Part shown: positions 17,665 to 27,067 of the stretch, piece by piece | Position numbering within the stretch: the stretch's first letter is position 1 | Layout: each line of letters starts with the position of its first letter | NCBI GenBank assembly: GCA_002305995.1 | Contig: DBRN01000012.1 | Coordinates: forward strand, 273,738-337,737 | Length of the DNA stretch: 64,000 nt | Direction: 5' to 3' | DNA from: Atopobiaceae bacterium UBA1367 | Lineage (GTDB): Bacteria; Actinomycetota; Coriobacteriia; Coriobacteriales; Atopobiaceae | Notes under the pieces: generated by a model | Databases searched by the model: none | What the model saw: the letters and a program-made list of their open reading frames with translations, nothing else | What the model was told of the DNA's origin: nothing | Position numbers and translations under genes: made by a program

Positions 17665-19044
17665 ATGGATTCGAGGGATACCGACGCGCTCTTCATAGAC
17701 CTGCCGCCCAGGAGGCTGTTTCTCACCGCCGCGCTTCCCGGTGCGGTGAGCATGCTCGCATCGGCATGCTACGACCTCTCCGACGGCATCATGGTGGGCC
17801 AGCTCATGGGCGAGACGGCCTTTGCGGCCGTCAGCCTGGCCATGCCCTTCGTCATCATGGTCTTCGCGGCGGGCGACATGGTCGGCGTCGGCTCCTCGGT
17901 CCCGATCTCCATCAGCCTGGGGGAGGGTAACCGGGGGAAGGCCAACAACGTCTTCAGCTGTGCGGTGCTGCTGATCATGGCGCTGGGGGCGCTGATGGGG
18001 TCGGCGCTGTTCCTTGCCGCGCCCACCATCATGGCCGCGCTGGGCGCGACGGGGGAGCTCGCCTCGATGGCGATCACCTTCCTGCGCGTGTACGCCGCCT
18101 GCTCTCCCGTCACGACGCTGATGTTCGCGGTCGACAACTTCCTGCGCATCTGCGGGCGCATCAGGGGGAGCCTCTGTCTCAACCTGTTCATGGCGGTGTT
18201 CGGCGCGGCCTGCGAGTTCTCCCTGCTCTACTTCTTCCGCCTGGGGGCCTTTGGCGCCGCGCTCGGCTACTGCCTGTCGCTCATGCTCTCGGTGCTCATC
18301 GGCCTGCTTCCCTTCGTGAGGGGGAGGATGCAGCTCCGGTTCGTGAGGCCGCGCCTCTCGCGTGCCCTCCTGGCCGAGATCCTCGCAAGCGGCACGCCGG
18401 CGTTTCTGGGAAACGTGGCGGGGCGTCTCGTCTCGGTGCTTCTGGGCTCGGCGCTCCTGCGGGTGGGAGGGGAGCAGGCGGTGGCGGTGTACGGCCTGCT
18501 CATGTACGTGGGCGGCGTGGCGTATCCGCTGATCTACGGCATGAGCGACTCCCTGCAGCCGGCCATCGGCTACAACTGGGGGGCCGGCCGCATAGACCGC
18601 GTGGTCAAGATAGAGAAGTGGGTGATCGGCGCCGCTGCCGCCATCGCCCTCGTCGTCGTCTCGCTGATGTGGCTGGTGCCCGACCAGCTGGTCAGCCTCT
18701 TCATGGCCGACGCCGACGAGGGGTTCCGCACCTTGGCGCGCGGAGCCTTCAGGCTCTATGCCCTCGCGTGGGTGCTCAGGTGGCTGCCCATGACGGTGCT
18801 CGGCTTCCTCACCGCGTTGGAGCGCCCCCGCGCGGCGACGCTGCTCTCGCTGCTCATGGTGCTCGCCTTCCCGCTCCTGGCGCTGGTGCTCCTCGAGCCC
18901 CTGGGCCTTGAGGGGCTGTGGCTCAACGAGCCCGCCGCCACGGTCGCCACCGCTGCCGTGGCCGCATACCTGCTGCTCGACCTGCGGCGGGATCTGCGAG
19001 GCGAGAAGCGGGGGCGGGCGCCTGTCGGGCGTGCCCGTCCCTGA
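17665..19044 (+). CDS. MATE-family multidrug efflux transporter
   Basis: 459 residues with about 12 hydrophobic helices in two halves, typical of Na+ or H+ driven MATE exporters of the DinF/NorM-like type. Conserved stretches include PGAVSMLASACYDLSDGIMVGQLMGETAFAAVSLAMP in helix 1-2 and YGMSDSLQPAIGYNWGAGRID in the second half, which is the family GxxQPxxGYNxGA signature. The ATG at 17665 follows GGGGGTTGGGA. It sits alone downstream of the ABC exporter. Substrate cannot be inferred. Confidence 0.9.
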   Translation: MDSRDTDALFIDLPPRRLFLTAALPGAVSMLASACYDLSDGIMVGQLMGETAFAAVSLAMPFVIMVFAAGDMVGVGSSVPISISLGEGNRGKANNVFSCAVLLIMALGALMGSALFLAAPTIMAALGATGELASMAITFLRVYAACSPVTTLMFAVDNFLRICGRIRGSLCLNLFMAVFGAACEFSLLYFFRLGAFGAALGYCLSLMLSVLIGLLPFVRGRMQLRFVRPRLSRALLAEILASGTPAFLGNVAGRLVSVLLGSALLRVGGEQAVAVYGLLMYVGGVAYPLIYGMSDSLQPAIGYNWGAGRIDRVVKIEKWVIGAAAAIALVVVSLMWLVPDQLVSLFMADADEGFRTLARGAFRLYALAWVLRWLPMTVLGFLTALERPRAATLLSLLMVLAFPLLALVLLEPLGLEGLWLNEPAATVATAAVAAYLLLDLRRDLRGEKRGRAPVGRARP

Positions 19045-19103
19045 GGGCAGGCTGGGCGAGGTGGTGGTCCGCCCGGTGCGGGGCACGGGGACGGCAGGGC
19101 CCC

Positions 19104-19190
19104 ATCTCCGGACGCGAGGCGGGCGACCCAAGCTCAATGTCACGTGGGACAGCGCGGAGACCCCTATCTCCGGACGCGAGGCGGGCGACC
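19104..19190. repeat. Perfect 25-bp direct repeat, MATE to DJ-1 gap
   Basis: The 25 bases at 19104-19128 (start ATCTCCGGACGCGAGG) recur exactly at 19166-19190, 62 bp apart. Both lie in the intergenic region before the DJ-1 gene. Function unknown. Confidence 0.75.
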
Positions 19191-19289
19191 GTCGCCGGCA
19201 CCGCGCATGCCGGTCGCGCGCCATGCCGCACCCGGGGGCGCGTTCGCGGTATCCTTACGTCTCACAGGCCAAGCGGATAGGGGGTTTCC

Positions 19290-19871
19290 ATGTTCAAGCA
19301 CAACACCGACGGGCGCGTCGCCGTGTTCCTCGCCGAGGGCGTGGAGGAGATCGAGGCCCTGACCGTCGTCGACCTGCTCGTTCGTGCGGGCATTCCGTGC
19401 GAGACCGTCTCCGTCTCCCACGGCAGCGTCGTCACCTCCTCGCATGACGTGAGCATCATCTGCGACCGCGAGATCGACGACACCCGGTTCAGCTTCGATG
19501 ACTACGACATGCTGGTGCTTCCCGGCGGCATGCCGGGCACCACCAACCTCGGCGAGTGCGACGACCTGACCGATCAGGTCACCCAGTTCGTGCGCGACGG
19601 GCGCCAGGTGGCCGCCATCTGCGCGGCACCGACCGTCCTGGCACGGCTCGGGCTGCTGGAGGGGCGCCGCGCGACGTGCTTCCCCGACCTGCAGGGCGTG
19701 CTGGCCGAGCATGGCGCCGAGGTGCTCCAGGATGCGGTGGTCATCGACGGCAACATCATCACCAGCAAGGGCATGGGCACCGCGATCCCCTTCGGTCTCG
19801 CCATCGTCGCGCACTACCGCGGGCAGGACGTTGCGGACGAGCTGGCGCGCACGATCGTGTACGCCGACTAG
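19290..19871 (+). CDS. DJ-1/PfpI family protein (ThiJ-like)
   Basis: 193 residues, standard for the DJ-1/PfpI superfamily. It has VAVFLAEGVEEIEALT with the conserved glutamate and the elbow cysteine in AAICAAP (Cys111). Members include glyoxalase III-type deglycases, proteases and redox sensors; this one looks closest to the YajL/DJ-1 group. The ATG at 19290 has AGGGGG upstream, and a TATCCT -10-like element lies 25 bp before the start. The polymerase gene begins 18 bp after its stop, so the two are probably co-transcribed. Confidence 0.9.
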   Translation: MFKHNTDGRVAVFLAEGVEEIEALTVVDLLVRAGIPCETVSVSHGSVVTSSHDVSIICDREIDDTRFSFDDYDMLVLPGGMPGTTNLGECDDLTDQVTQFVRDGRQVAAICAAPTVLARLGLLEGRRATCFPDLQGVLAEHGAEVLQDAVVIDGNIITSKGMGTAIPFGLAIVAHYRGQDVADELARTIVYAD

Positions 19872-19889
19872 GAAGCGTCCGGCGCCGGG

Positions 19890-21227
19890 ATGAGCCACAA
19901 CCGACCTCGACAGTACCTCTGCATAGACCTCAAGTCGTTCTATGCGAGCGTGGAGTGCGTGGCGCGCGGGCTGGACCCCATGACCGCGCGCCTGGTCGTG
20001 GCCGACCCCACCCGTACCGAGAAGACCATATGCCTCGCCGTCTCCCCTGCCATGAAGGAGCTGGGGGTTCGCAACCGTTGCCGCGTGTTCGAGATCCCGA
20101 GGCACATCGACTACCTGATGGCGGCGCCGCGCATGGCGCTCTACATCGAGCGCTCTGCCGACATCTACGAGATCTACCTCCGTCACGTCGCACCCGAGGA
20201 CATCCACGTGTACTCGATCGACGAGGCCTTCCTCGACGTGACGGGCTACCTCTCCCTGTACGGCTGCTCCGCCCGGGAGCTGGGCGAGCGCATCCGTGCG
20301 GATGTCGTCTCCTCCACGGGCATACCCGCCACCTGCGGACTCGGCCCCAACCTCTACCTCGCGAAGGTGGCGCTCGACATCACGGCAAAGCACAGCCCTG
20401 GGCACTTTGGCGAGCTCGACGAGGAGCGCTACCGGTCCCAGCTCTGGGGGCACCGCCCCATAACGGACTTCTGGCGCGTGGGGGAGGGCACGGCGCGACG
20501 GCTGCGCCCGATGGGGATCCACACCATGGGGCAGCTGGCGATGAGCCCGACCGAGCCGCTCTACCAGGAGTTCGGCATCGACGCCGAGATCCTGATCGAC
20601 CATGCCTGGGGCATCGAGCCGGTGACCATCGCCGACATCAGGGCGTATCGGCCGCAGGGTCACTCCGTGACGGCAGGGCAGGTCTTAGGTCATGACCGCG
20701 ACTTCGCCGGAGGGCTGCTGCTCGTCAAGGAGATGGCCGACCAGCTGGCGCTCGAGCTCGTGGATGCGGGGCAGGTGGCGCGCTCGGTCACGCTGGTCGT
20801 GGGCTACCGCGCGACGGAGAGGGAGCGCCCGCCGGCCCGCGGGCAGGCTGCCGGACGGGCGCGGGCGGCTCGCTGGGGGGAGTCGTCCGCGACGGGCACG
20901 AGGGCGCTGCCCTCGCACACCTCCTCGAGCGAGGTCATCCGTCGCGAGGCGGAGGGCCTGTTCCACGAGGTCGCGGACGAGGCGTGCCCCATCCATCGCA
21001 TCACCCTCTCGCTGGGCGGCGTCTCGCGCGCCGGGGGCGAGGGGCAGCAGATGGACCTCTTCTCCGACCCCGTGCGCCTCGAACGCGAGCACCGCCGTCT
21101 CGAGGCGGTCAACGCCGTGCGCCGGAAGTTCGGCAACAACGCGATGCTCCGTGCCATGGACCTCCTGCCCGAGGCGACGGCCCGCGAGCGCAACCAGCAG
21201 ATCGGGGGGCATCGCAGTGGCCGATGA
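19890..21227 (+). CDS. Y-family DNA polymerase (UmuC/DinB-like)
   Basis: 445-residue translesion DNA polymerase. Metal ligands are visible: Asp13 in CIDLKSFYASVE, and Asp111-Glu112 in YSIDEAFLDVT. A helix-hairpin-helix thumb (RVGEGTARRLRPMGIHTMGQLA) and a little-finger domain follow. The linker at about residues 310-335 is arginine/alanine-rich and GC-heavy. The sequence resembles the UmuC/UvrX branch found in Firmicutes with a small YolD-like partner, and just such a gene overlaps its end. No LexA-type site (GAAC-N4-GTTC) was seen upstream, so SOS control is not evident. Confidence 0.9.
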   Translation: MSHNRPRQYLCIDLKSFYASVECVARGLDPMTARLVVADPTRTEKTICLAVSPAMKELGVRNRCRVFEIPRHIDYLMAAPRMALYIERSADIYEIYLRHVAPEDIHVYSIDEAFLDVTGYLSLYGCSARELGERIRADVVSSTGIPATCGLGPNLYLAKVALDITAKHSPGHFGELDEERYRSQLWGHRPITDFWRVGEGTARRLRPMGIHTMGQLAMSPTEPLYQEFGIDAEILIDHAWGIEPVTIADIRAYRPQGHSVTAGQVLGHDRDFAGGLLLVKEMADQLALELVDAGQVARSVTLVVGYRATERERPPARGQAAGRARAARWGESSATGTRALPSHTSSSEVIRREAEGLFHEVADEACPIHRITLSLGGVSRAGGEGQQMDLFSDPVRLEREHRRLEAVNAVRRKFGNNAMLRAMDLLPEATARERNQQIGGHRSGR

Positions 21228-21438
21228 CCGCAGTGCCGCAGAGGGCGTGCCCGACCCGCTGCACTACGGGCATCCCCGCATGCCCCTCGGGGAGCGTGCC
21301 AAGATATTCATCCCCTTCGATCCGCTCAAGGGCTTTCGCGACGAGCTTCGGCGCCGGGAGCGGCTGGTGGAGGCGCGCCAGCGCCACGATCGCCGACTTC
21401 CCGAGGACGAGGCCCCCGAGGGCGACGGCCCCTCGTAG
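21217..21438 (+). CDS. YolD-like small partner of Y-family polymerase
   Basis: 73 residues, starting at GTG (21217) 11 bases inside the end of the polymerase gene, with GGGGGG seven bases upstream. This implies translational coupling. The core HPRMPLGERAKIFIPFDPLKGF matches the pattern of small proteins encoded beside UmuC-like polymerases in Firmicutes (M-x-x-x-R-A-x-x-F-x-P-F-x-x-L-x-G), related to YolD. The C-terminus is highly charged. It may modulate the polymerase. Identification rests on motif and position only. Confidence 0.6.
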   Translation: MADDRSAAEGVPDPLHYGHPRMPLGERAKIFIPFDPLKGFRDELRRRERLVEARQRHDRRLPEDEAPEGDGPS

Positions 21439-21499
21439 GCGCCTGCGCGCATGGACGCGTCCGCCCGGCGATCGGGCGCAGGCGGGCGTGCTTTGCGCC

Positions 21500-21505
21500 T
21501 ACAAT
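21500..21505 (+). promoter_or_regulatory. Candidate -10 for ABC/FtsX operon
   Basis: TACAAT, 32 bp before the start of the ATPase gene. No clear -35. Confidence 0.35.
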
Positions 21506-21536
21506 GGGGGCGATGCGAGCGAGAGGTGGGGGAGGC

Positions 21537-22238
<702 letters not shown>

Positions 22239-22244
22239 CCGCCC

Positions 22245-25200
22245 ATGCGTCGCGCGTTCCTGACAGACATCGTGCGCAGCGTGCGCGGCTCGGCGGCGCG
22301 CTTCCTGGCGATCATGGGCATCGTCGCCCTGGGCTGCGGCTTCTATGCGGGCCTGCGCATGTGCGGGCCCGACATGCGCGCCGCCGCGGATGCCCTCTAC
22401 GACGGCACGAACCTGTGGGACCTGCGCCTGATGTCGACCATGGGACTCTCCTCCGATGACGTGGGGCGGGTGCGGGAGATCCCAGGCGTCCGCGGCGTGA
22501 TGCCGTCGGTCACCTGCGACGCGATCGCACGGCTTGGCAGCGAGCAGGTGGCGGTGCGCATCTCGTCGCTCGACTGCGGCGCGGCAGGGGCAAGCGCCGC
22601 CGACGGGGCCTATGCGGTGGCGTCGGATGACGCGAGCTACCTGAACAGGCCGCGACTCGTCGAGGGCTCCTGGCCCTGTGCGCGCGGGGAGTGCGTGATC
22701 AGCGCCGACGTCCCGGCAGCCGACTACGGGCTGGGCGATCGGGTGGAGCTGCTGTACGGGACCTCCGACCTCGACGAGCTGCTGGGCACCACCGAGCTGA
22801 CCATCGTGGGCACGGTGAGCTCGCCCGACTATCCCTACACCGGCAGCTTCGGCTCGACGACGCTCGGCTCGGGCATGATCAGCCAGTACCTGTTCGTGGG
22901 GCCTGCCTCGCTCGCCACCGACGCACCCTACACGGAGCTGTACCTCACCGTGGAGGGGGCGGCCGCGGAGACGAGCGAGTCGGACGCCTACCAGGAGGTG
23001 GTGGGGGCGACCAAGGCCAGCCTCGAGCGGGCCGCCGCCCGTCTCGCCGCCGCGCGCCAGGACGACCTGCGGACGAGGGCCCAGGAGACGCTCGACGAGA
23101 GGTGGGCGGAGTACGACGACGAGAGGGCGAGGGCGGAGCGGGAGCTCGCCGATGCCAAGGAGGAGCTCGAGGCCGCCGCCGCCCAGATAGCCGACGGCGA
23201 GCGCGAGCTGGCAGCGGGCGAGGAGGGGTACCGCGACGGCGTCGCGACGCTGCGCTCGCAGAGGGCGAATGTCGAGCGCCGCCTGGACGGTGCCGCAGCG
23301 GAGGTGGCACGCAACCAGCGCACGCTCGACGACAGGTGGGCCGAGCTCGGGCGGGGCGAGCGCGAGCTCGCGAGGGGGAGGGCCGCCTACGAGAGGGGCC
23401 TCGCCGCCCTGCTGACCCAGACGGGCGCCACGAGCCTGGACGAGGCCCGTGCAGGGCTCGCGGAGCATCTGGGGCACCTCGATGCCGGGATCGCCCAGCT
23501 GGAGGAGGGCATCGCCCAGGCGGAGGGGGCGCCCGCCCAGGCGCAGGCGGCCATCGACGCCGCGGAGGCGGGCGTCGCCGAGGCGCAGGCCGGCATGGCG
23601 CAGGCCGACGAGGGGATCGGCCGGGCCGACGCGGCGCTAGCAGGGCTCACGTCCCAGCGCGCCTCCCTCGAGGGGCAGCAGGCACAGCTCCTGGCGCGGC
23701 AGGCCCAGCTCGAGCAGATGCTGGCCTCGGCGCCGGAGGAGTCTCGCGAGCAGATCGAGCGCGAGCTGGACCAGGTGGGGGTGGGCTTGGCCCAGGCACA
23801 GGCCGCCCTCGCCCAGGTGGAGGGGGGCATCGCGGAGGCGTCTGCGGCCAAGGCCCAGGCCGAGGAGGGCAGGCGGCAGGCCGAGGAGGGCCTCGCCCGC
23901 GCGCAGGAGGGCCTGGCCCAGGCGCAGGCCGCCCTCGCCGCCGCCACCGAGGCCCAGGCGCAGCTGCCCTCCCTGCGCGCCCAGCTCGACGACCTGCGAC
24001 AGAGGCGCTCCGAGCTCGCCGGGGCCCTCGCCGGCGCCGACGAGCTGGCCGCGGCAAAGGCCCAGCTCGACGCGTCGCAGGCCCAGCTCGACGCCGGGCG
24101 CTCCCAGCTGGAGGATGGTGCGGCCAAGCTGAGGGCGGCCCGGTCGCAGCTCGACTCCGGCAGGGCGTCCGCCGCACGGGAGCTCGCCCGTGCGCAGGCC
24201 CAGCTCGACGACGCGCGTGGTCAGCTCGATGACGCGGGCGCGCAGCTTGCCGATGCCCGTGCGCGCTACGAGGACGGCCGCACGCGCTACGAGGACGGCC
24301 GTGCGGAGGCGGACGAGACGTTCTCGGACGCGCTGGCGCAGCTTGGGGACGCGCAACGCGAGATCGACGAGCTCGACCGCCCCGACATCTACGCGATCGA
24401 CCGCACCAAGAGCGAGGGCGCCGCCACCTATCATGCCGACGCGCGGCGCATGGACTCCATCGCCGCGGTGTTCCCGTTCGTCTTCTTCCTGGTGGCCGCC
24501 CTGGTCTCGCTCACCACGATGACGCGCATGGTGGAGGACGACCGCGTCCAGATCGGCACGTACAAGGCCCTTGGGTACGGCACCGCCGCCATCGCGTCGA
24601 AGTACCTCGCCTACGCGGGCGTGGCGGGGACGATCGGCGCGGCGCTGGGCATCCTGCTGCTCTCCCAGGTGCTTCCCCTGATCGTGATGAACGCCTACTC
24701 GATCATCTACACGGTTCCCATCCAGCGGCTCCCCCTGCCCGTCGACCTGGGCATCGCGCTGTCGGCAGGCGGCCTCGGCGTGGGCGTGACGCTGCTCGCC
24801 ACCTGGGGCGCGGTGCTCGCGAGCCTGCGGGAGGTGCCCGCGACCCTGATGCTCCCCCGCGCGCCCAAGGCGGGCAAGCGCATCCTGCTCGAGCGCCTGG
24901 GCCCTGTGTGGGGCCGGCTCTCCTTCACCTGGAAGGTGACCTGCCGCAACCTCTTCCGCTACAAGCGCCGCTTCCTGATGACGGTCATCGGCATCGCGGG
25001 GTGCGCGGCCCTGCTGCTCGTGGGCTTCGGGCTGCATGACTCCATCTGGGACATCATCGACCGGCAGTATGGCCCCATCATCCACTACGACACGACGGTC
25101 GGCCTCGATGACGACGCGACCGAGATCGACGTGCGCAGGGCCTGCGACTACCTGGCGTCGACGGGCGAGGTGGACGGCATCGTGCGCGTCCAGAACGAGA

Positions 25201-26084
25201 ACATGCAGGCGGGGACGCGCGCGTCCGACGAGACCATCCGCGTCAATGCGGTCATACCGCGCGACACCGCCTCGATGGCGCGCGCCGTCACGTTACGGAA
25301 CAGGGTCACCGGCGAGCGCCTCGTGCTCGACGATGACGCGGTGCTCGTCACCGAGAAGCTGGCGATCAAGTACGGCCTGGCCGTGGGCGACGAGATCGTG
25401 CTCTTCGACCAGGACGACGTGGGCACGGCCGTGGGGCCAGGCCACGCGCTCACGGTGACGGGCGTTGCCGAGAACTACGTGGGCAACTACGTCTACCTGG
25501 GCCGCTCCGCATGGGCCTCCGTGAGCGACGGGGTCCCCGCCTTCTCGACGATCTATGCGTCGACCACTCCCGACGACGCCGTCCGGCGCGACATCGCCGC
25601 CCGCCTGCCCGACCTCGGAGGCGTCTCGACGGTGGCCTTCACCGACGAGACCATCGCGATGTACCGCACGATGCTCTCGGTCGTCGACATGATCGTGGTG
25701 GTGCTCATCGTGAGCGCGGCGGCCCTGGCCCACATCGTCCTGTACAACCTCACCAACATCAACATCGACGAGCGCGTGCGCGAGATCGCGAGCCTGAAGG
25801 TGCTCGGGTTCACGCGCCGGGAGGTCTCTTCCTACATCTTCCGCGAGATCGCCCTGCTTGCCGTGCTGGGGGATGCGCTGGGCATGGTCCTCGGCATCTT
25901 CCTCGAGCGCTTCGTGGTGACGACGGCGGAGGTCGACTACGTCATGTTCGGCCGGAGCATCCATCCCACGAGCTTTGCCTACGCCTTCGTGCTCACGTTG
26001 GCGTTCACCGGCCTCGTCATCCTGTCGATGCGCCGAAAGCTGGATCGGGTCGACATGGTGGAGTCGCTCAAGAGCGTCGACTAG
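22245..26084 (+). CDS. Large FtsX-family ABC permease with long extracytoplasmic coiled coil
   Basis: 1279 residues. One helix near residues 18-38 is followed by a MacB-like periplasmic domain. From about 245 to 720 there is a continuous heptad-rich, Ala/Gln/Glu/Leu-dominated coiled coil (many repeats such as AQAQLDDARGQLDDAGAQL). Then come two FtsX membrane domains: DRVQIGTYKALGYGTAAI with helices at 740-860, and DERVREIASLKVLGFTRREV with helices at 1140-1260. Similar coiled-coil permeases are common in gut Actinobacteria and Firmicutes, usually as mechanotransmitters or exporters. It forms an operon with the preceding ATPase. Substrate unknown. Confidence 0.9.
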   Translation: MRRAFLTDIVRSVRGSAARFLAIMGIVALGCGFYAGLRMCGPDMRAAADALYDGTNLWDLRLMSTMGLSSDDVGRVREIPGVRGVMPSVTCDAIARLGSEQVAVRISSLDCGAAGASAADGAYAVASDDASYLNRPRLVEGSWPCARGECVISADVPAADYGLGDRVELLYGTSDLDELLGTTELTIVGTVSSPDYPYTGSFGSTTLGSGMISQYLFVGPASLATDAPYTELYLTVEGAAAETSESDAYQEVVGATKASLERAAARLAAARQDDLRTRAQETLDERWAEYDDERARAERELADAKEELEAAAAQIADGERELAAGEEGYRDGVATLRSQRANVERRLDGAAAEVARNQRTLDDRWAELGRGERELARGRAAYERGLAALLTQTGATSLDEARAGLAEHLGHLDAGIAQLEEGIAQAEGAPAQAQAAIDAAEAGVAEAQAGMAQADEGIGRADAALAGLTSQRASLEGQQAQLLARQAQLEQMLASAPEESREQIERELDQVGVGLAQAQAALAQVEGGIAEASAAKAQAEEGRRQAEEGLARAQEGLAQAQAALAAATEAQAQLPSLRAQLDDLRQRRSELAGALAGADELAAAKAQLDASQAQLDAGRSQLEDGAAKLRAARSQLDSGRASAARELARAQAQLDDARGQLDDAGAQLADARARYEDGRTRYEDGRAEADETFSDALAQLGDAQREIDELDRPDIYAIDRTKSEGAATYHADARRMDSIAAVFPFVFFLVAALVSLTTMTRMVEDDRVQIGTYKALGYGTAAIASKYLAYAGVAGTIGAALGILLLSQVLPLIVMNAYSIIYTVPIQRLPLPVDLGIALSAGGLGVGVTLLATWGAVLASLREVPATLMLPRAPKAGKRILLERLGPVWGRLSFTWKVTCRNLFRYKRRFLMTVIGIAGCAALLLVGFGLHDSIWDIIDRQYGPIIHYDTTVGLDDDATEIDVRRACDYLASTGEVDGIVRVQNENMQAGTRASDETIRVNAVIPRDTASMARAVTLRNRVTGERLVLDDDAVLVTEKLAIKYGLAVGDEIVLFDQDDVGTAVGPGHALTVTGVAENYVGNYVYLGRSAWASVSDGVPAFSTIYASTTPDDAVRRDIAARLPDLGGVSTVAFTDETIAMYRTMLSVVDMIVVVLIVSAAALAHIVLYNLTNINIDERVREIASLKVLGFTRREVSSYIFREIALLAVLGDALGMVLGIFLERFVVTTAEVDYVMFGRSIHPTSFAYAFVLTLAFTGLVILSMRRKLDRVDMVESLKSVD

Positions 26085-26331
26085 GATGGCGGCCCTGCGA
26101 CCGGGAGGGCGTCGCCCCCGCCGCCCGCGCGCTGCCGCCGACTCTCTCAGTCAGTCCAGGCCAACGCCGCACCGCCGCCCGCGTGCCTACGGGCTGCCGC
26201 TATCCCCACCGATGATGGCAGTGTGCTCTCCGCCGCCGCCCGCGCGGCTGCGGGCTGCCGTTGAACGCCCTTCCCGCGATAGGCTATCATTGCGCCCCTA
26301 CCGGGATGGGGTGAGGTTGGGGGAGTCGGTC

Positions 26332-27000
26332 ATGCAGGTGGTGCTGTCGTGTGCGTGCGCGTCGCTGGGTGGGACGCTCGCGGGCGCGCTCGCGCACCGC
26401 TGGGCCACCGGCCTGGTGGGCGCGGGGGTGCCCGGGGCCCGTGCGGCCTGCCTGTGCTGCGCTGCGGGATGGGCATCGGCCCTGTGGCGCCTTGGCCCCA
26501 CGATCGAGGCCCTCGAGCTGTGCGCGCTCTGCGTCGTGCTGGTGACGGTCTCCCTGACCGACCTGGCGGCGCGGGTGATACCCGATCCCTGCACCGCCTG
26601 TGCCGCAGCGATCAGGCTGGCCCATGTCGCGCTCGTCGCCCTGTGGGCGCCCTCGGAGGGACTGCTGCTGCTCGGGGGCTCTGTCGTGGGAGCCGCGGTG
26701 GCGTTCCTTCCGCTGCTGGCCGTGACCCTGGCGCTCGACGGCAGGCTGGGCGGGGAGGGCATGGGCGGGGGAGACCTCAAGCTGTTCGCTGTGGCGGGCC
26801 TCCATGTGGGCTGGCGGGCGTTCCTGCTGCTGCTGCCGGTCGCCTGCGCGCTCGGCATCGCCTTCGCGCTCGTGCGGGAGCGCCTCACCGGTGAGGGCGA
26901 TCGGACCTTTCCCTTCGGCCCTCCCATCGCGCTCTCCTTCTGGGCAACCCTGCTTGCGCAGCCTCATGTGGAAGCCTGGTTGGCCGCCTGGCTCTTCTAG
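26332..27000 (+). CDS. A24 prepilin peptidase, aspartates present, no cysteine domain
   Basis: 222-residue membrane aspartic protease of the type IV prepilin peptidase family, with about six helices. Both catalytic aspartates are in place: SLTDLAARVIPD and the GGGDLKL motif. The N-terminal four-cysteine domain of bifunctional enzymes is not present; only a CLCC run occurs. ATG at 26332 follows GGGGGAG. A second, oppositely degenerate member of the family begins 67 bp downstream. No pilin, PilB or GspE-type gene is in the window. Confidence 0.82.
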   Translation: MQVVLSCACASLGGTLAGALAHRWATGLVGAGVPGARAACLCCAAGWASALWRLGPTIEALELCALCVVLVTVSLTDLAARVIPDPCTACAAAIRLAHVALVALWAPSEGLLLLGGSVVGAAVAFLPLLAVTLALDGRLGGEGMGGGDLKLFAVAGLHVGWRAFLLLLPVACALGIAFALVRERLTGEGDRTFPFGPPIALSFWATLLAQPHVEAWLAAWLF

Positions 27001-27067
27001 CCGCCTGCGCCCGTCACACGGGCGTCGTTGCGCTATGGTAGTGGCGTTCACCGGGAGTGGGGAGACC

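Noticed and set aside
15726..17753. Minus-strand open frame of 675 codons opposite the ABC exporter permease
   Set aside because: Shadow of a recognised gene, no ribosome site or domain.
19191..19289. LexA SOS box upstream of the DJ-1/polymerase genes
   Set aside because: No GAAC-N4-GTTC pattern; only isolated GTTC triplet-type fragments.
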